From NCBI RefSeq assembly GCF_023715845.1, contig NZ_JAMBOR010000030.1, positions 1-34,788 of the forward strand: a stretch of DNA of 34,788 nt, written 5' to 3'. Both the position numbers and the translations under genes were made by a program. Source of the stretch: Fictibacillus phosphorivorans. GTDB lineage: Bacteria > Bacillota > Bacilli > Bacillales > Fictibacillaceae. Positions 23,044 through 31,875 of the stretch are shown one piece after another. Position 1 is the stretch's first letter; the number at the start of each line of letters is the position of its first letter. The notes under the pieces are model-generated. The model did no database searches and was not told the DNA's origin. It saw only the letters and a program-made list of their open reading frames with translations.

Positions 23044-24174
23044 TTAGACAGTTTGAACGGCTTTTTCTAAAGCTGTTTCAGGAGCAACATAATCGTAGCC
23101 AAGATCAGCTGCTACTGCTTCGTATGTTATATATCCGCCAGCTGTGTTAAGACCACCTTTTAGAGATGGGTTATCAGCGATCGCTTGTTGTGCACCTTTG
23201 TTAGCGATTTGAAGCGCATAAGGTACAGTTACGTTTGTAAGTGCGATCGTAGAAGTACGAGGCACTGCACCAGGCATGTTTGCTACTGCATAGTGAACAA
23301 CGCCATGTTTGTCATAAGTTGGGTCGTCGTGTGTTGTGATGCGGTCAACCGTTTCAAAGATACCGCCTTGGTCGATCGCTACGTCAACAACTACAGAGCC
23401 TGGAGTCATTGATTGGATCATTTCTTCTGTTACAAGCTTAGGCGCTTTCGCTCCAGGGATGAGTACAGCTCCGATCACTAGATCAGACTCCGCAACAGCT
23501 TGAGCGATGTTTAATGGGTTAGACATTAAAGTTTGGATGCTGTTTCCGAAAATATCATCCAATTGACGAAGACGGTCTGGGCTAAGGTCGATGATCGTAA
23601 CGTCAGCTCCAAGTCCGATAGCTACTTTCGCTGCGTTTGTTCCTACAACACCGCCACCGATGATTGTAACTTTACCGCGGCGTACCCCAGGAACACCTGC
23701 AAGAAGAATACCTTTTCCGCCTTTTGGCTTCTCAAGGAATTGTGCACCGATCTGTGCAGACATACGTCCAGCAACTTCACTCATTGGTGTTAATAATGGA
23801 AGAGTGCGGTTGAATTCTACTGTTTCATAAGCGATTGCTGTTACGCCGCTTTCCGTTAAAGCTTTTGCTAATGCTGGCTCAGCTGCCAAGTGAAGGTATG
23901 TGAACAGAATTAGATCGGAACGGAAGTACTTGTATTCAGAAGCTAGAGGTTCTTTAACCTTCATTACCATTTCTGCAGCCCATACATCTTTCACATCATC
24001 TAAGATCTGCGCGCCTGCTGCTGCATAATCTTCGTTCGTAAATCCGCTTCCAACACCTGCGTTGTTTTCAACGAATACTGTATGACCAGCCGCTGATAGT
24101 GTCATAACACCTGAAGGCGTAATCGCTACGCGGTTTTCGTTATTTTTAATTTCTGCCGGAACTCCAATAATCAT
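23044..24174 (-). CDS. ald: Alanine dehydrogenase
   Basis: Interconverts L-alanine and pyruvate plus ammonia with NAD, used for alanine catabolism and spore development in Bacillus. The length of 376 aa is normal. Active-site residues are K74 (MKVKEP) and H95 (YLHLAAE); the NAD-binding glycine loop is [10 protein letters not shown] at about 173-182; [14 protein letters not shown] is the conserved late motif. AGGAGG precedes ATG 24174. The next gene upstream on the same strand is a PucR-type regulator similar in position and type to AdeR, which activates ald in B. subtilis. The two are separated by a terminator and an intergenic repeat, so ald probably has its own promoter (possible -10 TATACT near 24227-24233). 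Confidence 0.97.
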   Translation of the reverse strand: MIIGVPAEIKNNENRVAITPSGVMTLSAAGHTVFVENNAGVGSGFTNEDYAAAGAQILDDVKDVWAAEMVMKVKEPLASEYKYFRSDLILFTYLHLAAEPALAKALTESGVTAIAYETVEFNRTLPLLTPMSEVAGRMSAQIGAQFLEKPKGGKGILLAGVPGVRRGKVTIIGGGVVGTNAAKVAIGLGADVTIIDLSPDRLRQLDDIFGNSIQTLMSNPLNIAQAVAESDLVIGAVLIPGAKAPKLVTEEMIQSMTPGSVVVDVAIDQGGIFETVDRITTHDDPTYDKHGVVHYAVANMPGAVPRTSTIALTNVTVPYALQIANKGAQQAIADNPSLKGGLNTAGGYITYEAVAADLGYDYVAPETALEKAVQTV

Positions 24175-24277
24175 TTGTGAAACCTCCTATATAAGTAACT
24201 CAATGAGTGCGTTTTCATTCGTGATTTTAGTATAAAAGGAGGGAGTTCGCTTTTCATTGTTAAGAAACTAGAAAATC

Positions 24278-24308
24278 AAAAAAAGCATTTGTGATAATTC
24301 ACAAACGC
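24278..24308 (-). terminator. Intrinsic terminator after the PucR regulator gene
   Basis: GCATTTGTGA (24285-24294) and TCACAAACGC (24299-24308) form a stem with one G-T pair; on the minus strand TTTTTTT follows. It lies 220 nt after the stop codon of the PucR gene, with the dispersed repeat between. Confidence 0.85.
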
Positions 24309-24373
24309 ACTTTATAAAAAGTAATTTTATAGAAGATTTACTTTGAATTTCAGTACTTTACTTCTGTGAAAGG

Positions 24374-24500
24374 GGATTGGAGTGGAAGGTACGAGACTCC
24401 TGAGGGATGAGTGGGACAGGTGAGACCGTTTAATGACGCGTAGCGGCAAACAGGCTCACCGCACACCCTTAGGAAAGCGAGTATCCTGGAACGGAGATCA
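24374..24500 (+). repeat. Dispersed intergenic repeat, copy C
   Basis: Blocks GATTGGAGTGGAAGGTACGA, GACTCCTGAGGGATGAG, TGGGACAGGTGAGACC, GACGCGTAGCGGCA, and AAAGCGAGTATCCTGGAACGG follow in the same order as in copies A and B. It falls in the 24175-24530 gap between ald and the PucR gene, which otherwise holds the terminator of the PucR gene and the ald promoter region. Confidence 0.75.
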
Positions 24501-24530
24501 CCACTTTCAAAGCAACGAAGTAAAAACCTT

Positions 24531-25763
24531 CTAAAACAACCGATTTATCTTGAAATCTAAATAGAGCATGATCTTTTGATGAGGACTTTTGAGGTCGATG
24601 TTTGTGATTTCACCGATGCGCTTTAATCGATAGAGCAATGTATTCATATGGATATGAAGTGCCTCTGAGGCTTTATTTAAGTTCTCATCTAAGGTTAAAT
24701 AGGTCTCTAATGTGCGATAAAGCTCAGTTTTATGAAGTCGGTCATATTCCTGTAAACTCTTCAGCATTTCATTTTGATACCCTTGTCTTTGTTGTTTCTC
24801 ATAAATGGTATCTAAAAATTGGTAAATCCCAAGTTCGTGGTAACCGGTTAAAGAAAGGGTTTCACCACCCAATTTTTCTTGAACCGCTAACACACTGGAT
24901 GCTTCTTTATAACTTTTCTCGACTTGTGTGAATGAAGTTACTAAGCTTCCGTAGGCAGCTTTTATTTCTGAGACAGAAAATCGTTCCTTCATATGTGTAA
25001 AAAAAGTCTCTACAAAGGACTTGGCCAAATCAAGCGGCTGTTCTTTTCCGACAGGGGAGGCGAGCAGCAACATCTGGTTCGAGTCCGCAGCAGATAGAAG
25101 GACATTGATCTTTTGATTAACCGCCGCTAAATATAAGATATCTTTTTCCAGGGCAGGTGTGATTTCTTTCTGCAGCTGTAAGATAAAAACGACAGCAGGG
25201 AGAACAGGCAATATATTCAGCTCATGTAGTTTTTCTAAAATGCGTTTTTCTTGAGGAAGGTTGCCGGTCAGCATCTTCCAAAAAAGTTCCTGACGGTTTT
25301 CTTCCTTCTTTTTCGTTCCGATTTGCATTTGAAGAAGCTGGCTTTTTGCGGAAGCAGCAGCTAGCTTTAAGAGGCGCAAATCATCAGGGTTTAACTTTTT
25401 CTCCACTTCCAGCACCCAAATATATCCGAGGACCTCGCTGTTTTTCCTGATGGATACAGCAACTCGATCTCCTAACCCAACTTTCTGAATGGAACTAACC
25501 CGAACAGGATCATCACTTTCCTGCAATCGAGGTATGACGCCATCTTTCCATAAACTGTTCACCACTTTTTCAGGAACGCGGCGACCGATAATCGTTGCTA
25601 CGCGTGCCGGGTCTGTACTGTCTTCATGCGTACTGTATGCGAGAAGACGGTGGTTCTGGTCTTCGATGGTAACTGGGCATGACAAAACATCACTGATTTT
25701 ATCAGCTAAATTTTCGAGGCTTCCGAATGTTCCTTTAAAAGGATCTGTTTGATACTCTTTCAT
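24531..25763 (-). CDS. PucR-family transcriptional regulator, AdeR-like
   Basis: A 410-aa activator-type regulator. The N-terminal half has a GAF-like sensor region (ISDVLSCPVTIEDQNHRLLAYSTH and RVAVSIRKNSEVLGYIWVLE). A GGDEF-like domain follows, and the C-terminal PucR helix-turn-helix has LNKASEALHIHMNTLLYRLKRIGEIT. In B. subtilis AdeR, of the same type, activates ald; the gene immediately downstream here is ald. ATG 25763 is preceded by GGGAGA; the reading further upstream to 25880 lacks a ribosome binding site and overlaps the pepF leader. Divergent from pepF, with 117 nt between the starts. Confidence 0.85.
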   Translation of the reverse strand: MKEYQTDPFKGTFGSLENLADKISDVLSCPVTIEDQNHRLLAYSTHEDSTDPARVATIIGRRVPEKVVNSLWKDGVIPRLQESDDPVRVSSIQKVGLGDRVAVSIRKNSEVLGYIWVLEVEKKLNPDDLRLLKLAAASAKSQLLQMQIGTKKKEENRQELFWKMLTGNLPQEKRILEKLHELNILPVLPAVVFILQLQKEITPALEKDILYLAAVNQKINVLLSAADSNQMLLLASPVGKEQPLDLAKSFVETFFTHMKERFSVSEIKAAYGSLVTSFTQVEKSYKEASSVLAVQEKLGGETLSLTGYHELGIYQFLDTIYEKQQRQGYQNEMLKSLQEYDRLHKTELYRTLETYLTLDENLNKASEALHIHMNTLLYRLKRIGEITNIDLKSPHQKIMLYLDFKINRLF

Positions 25764-25880
25764 CTGTTCTCCCGCCTTTAACTCTTCTGCCTTTATTCTA
25801 ACGAAAAAGTGCTGGATATTACAGGAGAAAGGGAGCAGTTTGTAGAAATTGGTAGGAAGTAAAAGATAGGAGGCATACAC

Positions 25881-27584
25881 ATGAAATTTAGTGAGTTTAC
25901 ATATGAGAGACCAAATGTAGAAGAACTGAAAAAAGATTTTGAAGAAGCAGTGCAGATATTTCGTAACGCGTCATCAGCAGATGAACAGAATGAAGCGATG
26001 AAAAAGGTCGTTTCACTGCGCAACAGCTTTGAATCAAAAGCAAGGCTCGCGAAAATTCGTCATACGATCAATACAGAAGACGCATTTTATAAAGAAGAAC
26101 AAGCATTCATGGATGAGAATCTTCCTGTTTATCAGGGGATGGTCACGGCCTTTCATGAGGCACTTGTGCAGTCTCCTTTTAAAGTTCAGTTGGAAAAGAA
26201 GTGGGGAAGCCAGCTGTTCCGTTTGGCTGAATTAAAAGTGAAAACCTATTCGGAAGAGGTTCTTGAAGATTTAAAGCTTGAGAATAAATTAAGTTCTGAA
26301 TATGTGAAAGTGATGGCTTCTGCGAAAATTAAATTTGATGGAAAAGAACTCACCCTTGCTCAGCTATCACCATACAACCAGTCTTCCGATCGAGAAACAC
26401 GAAAAGCGGCGAGCTTGGCAGGAAACGCATTCTTGAAAGCAAACGAAGAAAAATTCGATTCCATTTATGATGAACTCGTAAAATTACGAACAAGGATCGC
26501 CCATAAATTAGGTTATAAGAATTTCACAGAGCTTGCCTATGATCGAATGGGAAGAACGGATTATAATGCGGCTGATGTGAAAGTGTTTCGTGAACAAGTG
26601 AAAGACATAATTGTTCCCCTCAGTACGAAATTAAAAGCGAAGCAACAAAAGCGTATAGGGTTAGATGAACTGAAGTTCTATGATGAGCCATTCAGCTTTA
26701 CAACAGGGAATCCTAAACCACAAGGTGATGCCGGTTGGATTATAGATAAGGCAAAGCTCGTGTTTGGAGGTCTGTCTCAAGAAACGGGAGCATTCTTCAA
26801 CTACATGGTCGAAGATGAGCTGATGGATCTGGAAAGTAAAACAGGTAAAGCTCCTGGGGGTTATTGTACGTATCTTCAGGATTATCAAGCTCCATTCATC
26901 TTTACGAACTTCAATGGTTCAGATAATGATGTGCGCGTGCTGCTGCACGAGATCGGACATGCCTTCCAGATGTACACGAGTCGTGGATACGAAGTACCTG
27001 AGTATCAATTCCCGACCCTGGAAGCTTGTGAGATCCATTCAATGAGTATGGAATTTTTAACATATCCATGGATGGAAGAGCTGTTCGGTAAAGACACGGA
27101 AAAGTATTTATATTCCCATTTAACAGGGGCGGTTGAATTCATTCCATATGGGGTAGCCGTGGATGAGTTCCAGCACTTTGTGTATGACCACCCAGAAGCC
27201 ACACCAAAAGAGCGCCGCGCGAAATGGAGAGAGCTTGAGAAAACATACTTGCCTCATCGTGATTATGATGGCGTGGAATATCTCGAAAAAGGCGGATTCT
27301 GGCATAGACAGGGGCATATCTTCCGCTCACCATTCTATTATATTGACTACACGCTGGCTCAAATTTGTGCGCTTCAGTTTTGGAAGCGATCAGTCAAGAA
27401 CCGCGAACGTGCTTGGGACGACTATTTCGCTCTTTGTCAAAAAGGAGGAAGCCTACCGTTCACAAAACTCGTGGAAGAAGCAGGGTTGATCTCGCCATTT
27501 GAAAAAGGCTGTGTATCATCAGTGGTGGGAGAAGTAGAGAAGTTCCTTGCCACAATCGATGAAGAGCAGTTTGCGAAAGCTTAA
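25881..27584 (+). CDS. pepF: M3-family oligoendopeptidase (PepF-like)
   Basis: A cytoplasmic zinc metallopeptidase of 567 aa that degrades short peptides. The zinc motif HEIGH lies at residues 356-360 in LLHEIGHAFQMY; the third ligand is the Glu in EACEIHSMSMEFL about 25 residues later; the family FTNFNGSDNDVR precedes. The N-terminus is a helical cap rich in charged residues (YERPNVEELKKDFEEAVQIF). AGGAGG precedes ATG 25881. It is monocistronic, divergent from the PucR gene and terminated by a strong hairpin. Confidence 0.95.
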   Translation: MKFSEFTYERPNVEELKKDFEEAVQIFRNASSADEQNEAMKKVVSLRNSFESKARLAKIRHTINTEDAFYKEEQAFMDENLPVYQGMVTAFHEALVQSPFKVQLEKKWGSQLFRLAELKVKTYSEEVLEDLKLENKLSSEYVKVMASAKIKFDGKELTLAQLSPYNQSSDRETRKAASLAGNAFLKANEEKFDSIYDELVKLRTRIAHKLGYKNFTELAYDRMGRTDYNAADVKVFREQVKDIIVPLSTKLKAKQQKRIGLDELKFYDEPFSFTTGNPKPQGDAGWIIDKAKLVFGGLSQETGAFFNYMVEDELMDLESKTGKAPGGYCTYLQDYQAPFIFTNFNGSDNDVRVLLHEIGHAFQMYTSRGYEVPEYQFPTLEACEIHSMSMEFLTYPWMEELFGKDTEKYLYSHLTGAVEFIPYGVAVDEFQHFVYDHPEATPKERRAKWRELEKTYLPHRDYDGVEYLEKGGFWHRQGHIFRSPFYYIDYTLAQICALQFWKRSVKNRERAWDDYFALCQKGGSLPFTKLVEEAGLISPFEKGCVSSVVGEVEKFLATIDEEQFAKA

Positions 27585-27597
27585 TCATTTGTTTAAG

Positions 27598-27622
27598 AAA
27601 CCGGCCGGTGCCGGTTTTTTCT
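27598..27622 (+). terminator. Intrinsic terminator after pepF
   Basis: AAACCGGC (27598-27605) pairs with GCCGGTTT (27610-27617) around a 4-nt loop and is followed by TTTTC and TTTTTTT. Confidence 0.92.
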
Positions 27623-27744
27623 TTTTTTATGAAAAGATGACTGGGAGAGGGGAGAAAAAGCAGAAAAAGTTTCAGTTCCATGTCCAATATTTGAATAATT
27701 ATTGACACTTATTTCGAGGAGGCACTTTTTAGGGGTTATTAAGT

Positions 27745-27772
27745 TTGGAATTAGGGTGCAGAATGGTAAAAT
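27745..27772 (+). promoter_or_regulatory. Promoter candidate of the YozB-like gene
   Basis: TTGGAA (27745-27750) and TAAAAT (27767-27772) are 16 nt apart, 59 nt before the start codon. A TTGACA at 27702-27707 has no good -10 partner. Confidence 0.45.
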
Positions 27773-27830
27773 GAAGTTGGAAATCGGAAAGATAGGAACC
27801 ACTTTATTTTGGTTTGAAAAGGAGTAATAC

Positions 27831-28367
27831 ATGATGGCTGAAACAAAACAGCGTAATTATACCCCGCTAATCATTGGTTTATCAATTGCGATCAACGTAC
27901 TGGTTGCCGTTCTATTCTTCTTACCCGAGTATGAAGGTGAGATCGCGTTTGATGTAACGTTGTTGCCGCGGTTGAATGCAATCTTTAACAGCTTTACATT
28001 CGTTTTTTTACTGGCTGCTCTTTATTTCATTAAGCAGAAAAACATAACTCTTCATAAACGGTTCATCTTTGCAGCGTTTACGAGCACCACTTTTTTCTTG
28101 CTCTCTTATGTGACGTATCACTATTTAACGGAATCCACCTCTTATGGCGGAGAGGGACCGCTTAAGTACATTTATCTCTTTATTCTGCTCACGCATATTC
28201 TGCTTGCCATCGTGATAGTGCCGCTAGCTTTAATCACGGTTACACGCGGGTTAAACATGCAAGTGGAGAAACACCGCAAGATCGCTCGCTGGACGATGCC
28301 GTTATGGTTGTATGTAAGTTTAACAGGCGTAATCGTCTACTTGATGATATCCCCTTATTATGCGTAA
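27831..28367 (+). CDS. DUF420 membrane protein (YozB-like)
   Basis: A 178-aa integral membrane protein with about five helices (residues 12-31, 48-66, 77-97, 112-136, 153-172). Histidines in or near helices (LHKRFIF, TYHYLTES, THILLAI, EKHRKIAR) are as expected for the DUF420/YozB family, related to CtaM-type oxidase assembly factors, where histidines may bind heme or metal; the function is not firmly known. ATG 27831 has AAGGAG 6 nt upstream. It is monocistronic, with a bidirectional terminator after it. Confidence 0.85.
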   Translation: MMAETKQRNYTPLIIGLSIAINVLVAVLFFLPEYEGEIAFDVTLLPRLNAIFNSFTFVFLLAALYFIKQKNITLHKRFIFAAFTSTTFFLLSYVTYHYLTESTSYGGEGPLKYIYLFILLTHILLAIVIVPLALITVTRGLNMQVEKHRKIARWTMPLWLYVSLTGVIVYLMISPYYA

Positions 28368-28397
28368 GATATCGGCTAATATCTTTTAAAAGATAGG

Positions 28398-28439
28398 AAA
28401 AGTCAGGAGAATGATTTCGTTCTCCTGACTTTTTCTTTT
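28398..28439. terminator. Bidirectional terminator
   Basis: AAAAGTCAGGAGAA (28398-28411) pairs perfectly with TTCTCCTGACTTTT (28420-28433) and is flanked by A- and T-rich ends. It separates the YozB-like gene from the converging oxidoreductase gene. Confidence 0.93.
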
Positions 28440-28458
28440 TGGAGTATATCGTTTTGAA

Positions 28459-29082
28459 TCAATAAGCGATACCCACACGATATTTAGAGAAACGGGGCTC
28501 TTTTATAAGAGAAAAAGTGAAATGGGCTGTATCGCCAGTAGAAATGCTCTTACCGTCCTCAGGTAAAAAGTCTTTTTCTACGCGATATGTCCCTGTAGTG
28601 TCTCCATCAGGTAAATAAGTGGGGCACACGATCGTCCAGTCTAGGTTGCTTTCTTTTAGATGTAAATACGCTTTGTGATGGTCTTCAGCTGCTCTCGTTA
28701 ATTTACGCTTAGATTCAGAAGATTGATAGCGCAGCAATTCAGGTTCTGTACGACTTTGCAAGATACCAGCCGTACCGACCGATATGATACGCGATATGCG
28801 TTCTTTTTTCATGGCGTCTATAATAAGGGGCATGCTTTCAGAAAGAACGTTTTCACCGTCCGTGGATAGAGCACTGACCACCATATCGCTACCCGATATG
28901 GCTTCTTCTATATCATCTTTATTTAAAACATTACCATGTGTAAATGTAACCTTCTCCACTAGGTGTGAAGGAAGTTTCTCAGGATTACGTAGGAGAATAT
29001 GCACGTTTACTCCATCTTGTATGGATCGTTCTGCAATCTTTTGTCCAACTCTTCCTGTAGCGCCTAAAAGTAATAGTTTCAT
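28459..29082 (-). CDS. NAD(P)-binding oxidoreductase (SDR/NmrA-like)
   Basis: A 207-aa Rossmann-fold protein of the atypical SDR (NAD(P)H-binding) group. The dinucleotide-binding motif GATGRVGQ is at residues 7-14 (LLLLGATGRVGQKIAE), and further family segments are VVSALSTDG, RIISVGTAG and WTIVCPTYLPDG. Most relatives lack a fixed function; some are flavin/biliverdin reductase-like. ATG 29082 has AGGAGG a few bases upstream; the reading further upstream is a continuation into the promoter region. Divergent from the MFS exporter gene, with about 160 nt between them. Confidence 0.83.
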   Translation of the reverse strand: MKLLLLGATGRVGQKIAERSIQDGVNVHILLRNPEKLPSHLVEKVTFTHGNVLNKDDIEEAISGSDMVVSALSTDGENVLSESMPLIIDAMKKERISRIISVGTAGILQSRTEPELLRYQSSESKRKLTRAAEDHHKAYLHLKESNLDWTIVCPTYLPDGDTTGTYRVEKDFLPEDGKSISTGDTAHFTFSLIKEPRFSKYRVGIAY

Positions 29083-29241
29083 AAAAAAAGACCTCCTGCG
29101 ATTCGCTGTTTTTATCATAACATTTAAGTATCCTTTTAAAAAAATCTAACTAAGTGTAAGTTTTACTAAGCAAAATAAAAGATTTTTATTTTCCACTCAT
29201 GCTAAGATAAAAAATATTGTTTTGAAAAGGTGGTGAACACA

Positions 29242-30579
29242 ATGGCTGCTGAGGAAGCGCGTTTTGGCTCAATCCAAGAAAATCGAATCATCCCTTTATG
29301 GAGTTTGACGGTGTGGTTGGTTGTTATGAATACAACCATGTTCAATGTTGCACTGCCGAGTGTTATTTCACAGTTTGATCTAAGTCCGACGGCGGGTTCT
29401 TGGATCGTATCAGGTTATTCCATTGTGTTTGCCTTGTCGACGATTACATTCAGTCGCTTATCTGATTTTATACCGATCGGCAAGTTGTTAATGACGGGGC
29501 TCGTGATCTTAAGTATCGCTTCGATCATTGGCTATTTTGCTAATAGCTTTATTTTTGTACTGGTGAGCCGCTTGGTACAGGCGACGGGGGCAGGAGCGGT
29601 CCCGGGACTCGGGATGGTGCTTGCGACAAGGTATATACCGATCTCCAGACGTGGGCGTGCCATGTCTTTTATTTCGTCAGCTGCATCCCTTGGCTTTGGA
29701 TTAGGACCGGTGATTGGTGGTGGCCTCACACAGCTATTTGGATGGAACTTTTTATTTCTCGTAACAGGACTCGTTTTGCTGCTTCTTCCTATTTTTAAAA
29801 TCTATCTGCCTGTTGAACAAAAGCGGGACGGTTCGTTTGATTTTATAGGGGCTTTGTTAACGGGTGGAGTCGTAACCACTTTATTACTCTATCTTTCTAC
29901 TTTCGCTTTTTTGCAGCTTGGATTAAGTATCTTGTTTTTAGTCTTGCTTGTCATTTGTTCAAGGAAAAAAGCGGAGCCTTTTATTCGGATCAATCTGTTT
30001 AAGAACAGCAGGTATGTATCACTTTTACTTGTAGGGTTGATCGCGTTCATGACCCATTTTGCTTTCTTGTTTGTAATGCCGGTGATGCTTGCTAATCTAT
30101 TTCATAAGGAACCGGCTGTAATAGGATTAGTCATTTTTCCTGGAGCTATGTTATCCGCGCTTGCCGCCATTTTTGTAGGACGCTGGATCGACCGCTTTGG
30201 CAATCTGCCCGTCATGAGAGCGGGTCTTCTGTCGCTGCTGGTATCAGCACTATTATTCTCTCTGCTTGGAACAAAAGCATTTTACATGCCAGCGATCTTC
30301 TATATGTTTACCAGTTTAGGATTCTCTAGTCTTACTTCTAGTCTGGCAAATGAGAATTCTAGAATCTTACATAAAGATGAAGTGGGTTCTGGCATGGGGA
30401 TGCTCCAATTGGTGCAGTTCTTCGGTGGAGCGCTTGGTGTAGCGGTTGCGGGCCTCTTGATTGAAGGGCAACGTGCATTTTCATTAGACGTCGTATACCG
30501 CAATGTGTTCATATTCTATACGATTCTAGTTTGTGTGGCGATTGCCATCTATCATTTTAAATTAAAGAAAAAAGTGTAA
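29242..30579 (+). CDS. MFS drug/proton antiporter-like exporter
   Basis: A major-facilitator transporter of 445 aa with about 12-14 helices. It has an N-terminal cytoplasmic stretch (AAEEARFGSIQENR), helix 1 with NTTMFNVALPSV, the motif-A-like region SRLSDFIPIGKLL, and motif C in GFGLGPVIGGGLT (G-x3-GP-x2-GG), which marks proton antiporters exporting drugs, such as TetA(L)/QacA-type pumps. The substrate is unknown. ATG 29242 is favoured, as the AAGGTGG block is 8-12 nt before it; a GTG at 29230 would lie within that block. No regulator gene accompanies it. Confidence 0.87.
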   Translation: MAAEEARFGSIQENRIIPLWSLTVWLVVMNTTMFNVALPSVISQFDLSPTAGSWIVSGYSIVFALSTITFSRLSDFIPIGKLLMTGLVILSIASIIGYFANSFIFVLVSRLVQATGAGAVPGLGMVLATRYIPISRRGRAMSFISSAASLGFGLGPVIGGGLTQLFGWNFLFLVTGLVLLLLPIFKIYLPVEQKRDGSFDFIGALLTGGVVTTLLLYLSTFAFLQLGLSILFLVLLVICSRKKAEPFIRINLFKNSRYVSLLLVGLIAFMTHFAFLFVMPVMLANLFHKEPAVIGLVIFPGAMLSALAAIFVGRWIDRFGNLPVMRAGLLSLLVSALLFSLLGTKAFYMPAIFYMFTSLGFSSLTSSLANENSRILHKDEVGSGMGMLQLVQFFGGALGVAVAGLLIEGQRAFSLDVVYRNVFIFYTILVCVAIAIYHFKLKKKV

Positions 30580-30615
30580 GTTCCTTTATGAAAAAGAAGA
30601 GCTTACACTTTTTTT
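30568..30615. terminator. Bidirectional terminator overlapping the MFS stop codon
   Basis: AAAAAAGTGTAAG (30568-30580) pairs with CTTACACTTTTTTT (30602-30615); the stop codon of the MFS gene lies within the 5' arm. It also faces the stop of the minus-strand gene that starts at 31807. Confidence 0.9.
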
Positions 30616-30616
30616 G

Positions 30617-31807
30617 TTAGTTCAACATTTTGAAATCATACGAATGAATGGATTTACCTTTAATCGATTTCAAGATATCGTCTAGGCCGTTTATTTTAAT
30701 CGTCTCGACTTGTTCTCCGGTAACCAATGAATATTTTTCAATCCTATATTTTTCTTTTGTATCTTCGTCATAGCGTAACACATAAACATGATCGTTATTA
30801 AAGTAGATTTCCTCATTATGCCGGACGCCATCTTGAGGAGCATTTTTTAAGGTGAACGGTTTATCTACTTTTTTTGTTTGTGTATCGAACGTGATGATTT
30901 CCCCGAGACCATTCAAATAATAGAGGATCCCGTTATTGAGATAGGCAGAATTTTTTACGTTATAAGGTATGGAAGCTGTAGGATGCTTCTCGTCTGAATA
31001 AGAATCTAACTGGATTTTTTCTTGTTTCCGTGTTTTTTTGTGAACGCTAAACAAAACAGTATGTTCACTCGTGTTATTTACAAATTCACTTAAAATAAAA
31101 TAATAGTAGTCTTGATCACTTAAGATTGGAGAACGAACCGAGTATTCTGAGTTTGTCTTATTGTCTAATGTAACAAGATCTTTTACATGGACGTCACTTT
31201 CTTTGAACATAACGTTTTTTAACGAGTACAGATTCTTTTCTATATCTTGAGCCAAAATCAGGACTTCGTTATCTGTGATACCAGAGGCTAAAATATAATG
31301 AGGGATGTTAGCTGTCTGAAACCCGCTGTTGTTTCCGTACCATACATTTGAATCATACCCTCCGTTTTTGTTTACGCCGGTATTAAAAATTGTAACGTGC
31401 AGATCTTTAGCCTTTAAGTAACCGGACCGTTCCCCTGTATATTGAGACTTCTTCATATTGAACTCTTTATAGTGGTTACCTATCAATCTAACTGAGTTTT
31501 TATCCGTAAGCATAACTTCGCGATCATGAACGGAAAGATTTCCTAACTCAAGGCTTTTCATTTGATAAGCATCTGCTTCCCCTTTGTTATTGAGAAAAAC
31601 AGCAAGGCTTATTCCTTTGTCGTCCATATCTTGATCTGCAGTCGTCGAAAAATACATAACGGCTTTTTTATCTTCTAGAAAATTTGAATGTTGAATATCC
31701 TCTTTTTCTAGCGAATACGACGCATCAATACTTTGATTCATAAAGAGATTATACACAAGTACGCCTATTAAAAGAATAAGGGCTAAAGAAAGAATCATTT
31801 TTTTCAT
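30617..31807 (-). CDS. Membrane-anchored protein of unknown function
   Basis: A 397-aa protein with a basic N-terminus (MKKMI) and one hydrophobic helix (residues about 5-24) that looks like an uncleaved signal anchor, so the rest would lie outside the membrane. The body is rich in beta strands with repeating units such as NNGILYYLNGLGEIITFDTQ and NDHVYVLRYDEDTKEKYRIE, suggesting a propeller-like fold. I recognise no family or active site. ATG 31807 has AGGAG 6 nt upstream; the ATG at 31810 is too close. It lies downstream of the secreted C92-like hydrolase gene, with a hairpin between, and might share a job with it. Confidence 0.72.
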   Translation of the reverse strand: MKKMILSLALILLIGVLVYNLFMNQSIDASYSLEKEDIQHSNFLEDKKAVMYFSTTADQDMDDKGISLAVFLNNKGEADAYQMKSLELGNLSVHDREVMLTDKNSVRLIGNHYKEFNMKKSQYTGERSGYLKAKDLHVTIFNTGVNKNGGYDSNVWYGNNSGFQTANIPHYILASGITDNEVLILAQDIEKNLYSLKNVMFKESDVHVKDLVTLDNKTNSEYSVRSPILSDQDYYYFILSEFVNNTSEHTVLFSVHKKTRKQEKIQLDSYSDEKHPTASIPYNVKNSAYLNNGILYYLNGLGEIITFDTQTKKVDKPFTLKNAPQDGVRHNEEIYFNNDHVYVLRYDEDTKEKYRIEKYSLVTGEQVETIKINGLDDILKSIKGKSIHSYDFKMLN

Positions 31808-31829
31808 CATGATCTCCTCTTCATATAAA

Positions 31830-31869
31830 GAAGGCAATAAGTTCGCTGAAATCCGCCCTTATTGCCTTC
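31830..31869 (-). terminator. Hairpin between the two minus-strand secreted-protein genes
   Basis: GAAGGCAATAAG (31830-31841) pairs perfectly with CTTATTGCCTTC (31858-31869); on the minus strand TTTATA follows, a poor T-run. It lies 7 nt past the C92-like gene and could partly terminate or stabilise the RNA. Confidence 0.6.
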
Positions 31870-31875
31870 TCGTCA

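Noticed and set aside
23185-23830. Plus-strand frames antisense to ald (75, 86 and 79 codons)
   Set aside because: Shadows of the strong codon pattern of ald; no start signals or known motifs.
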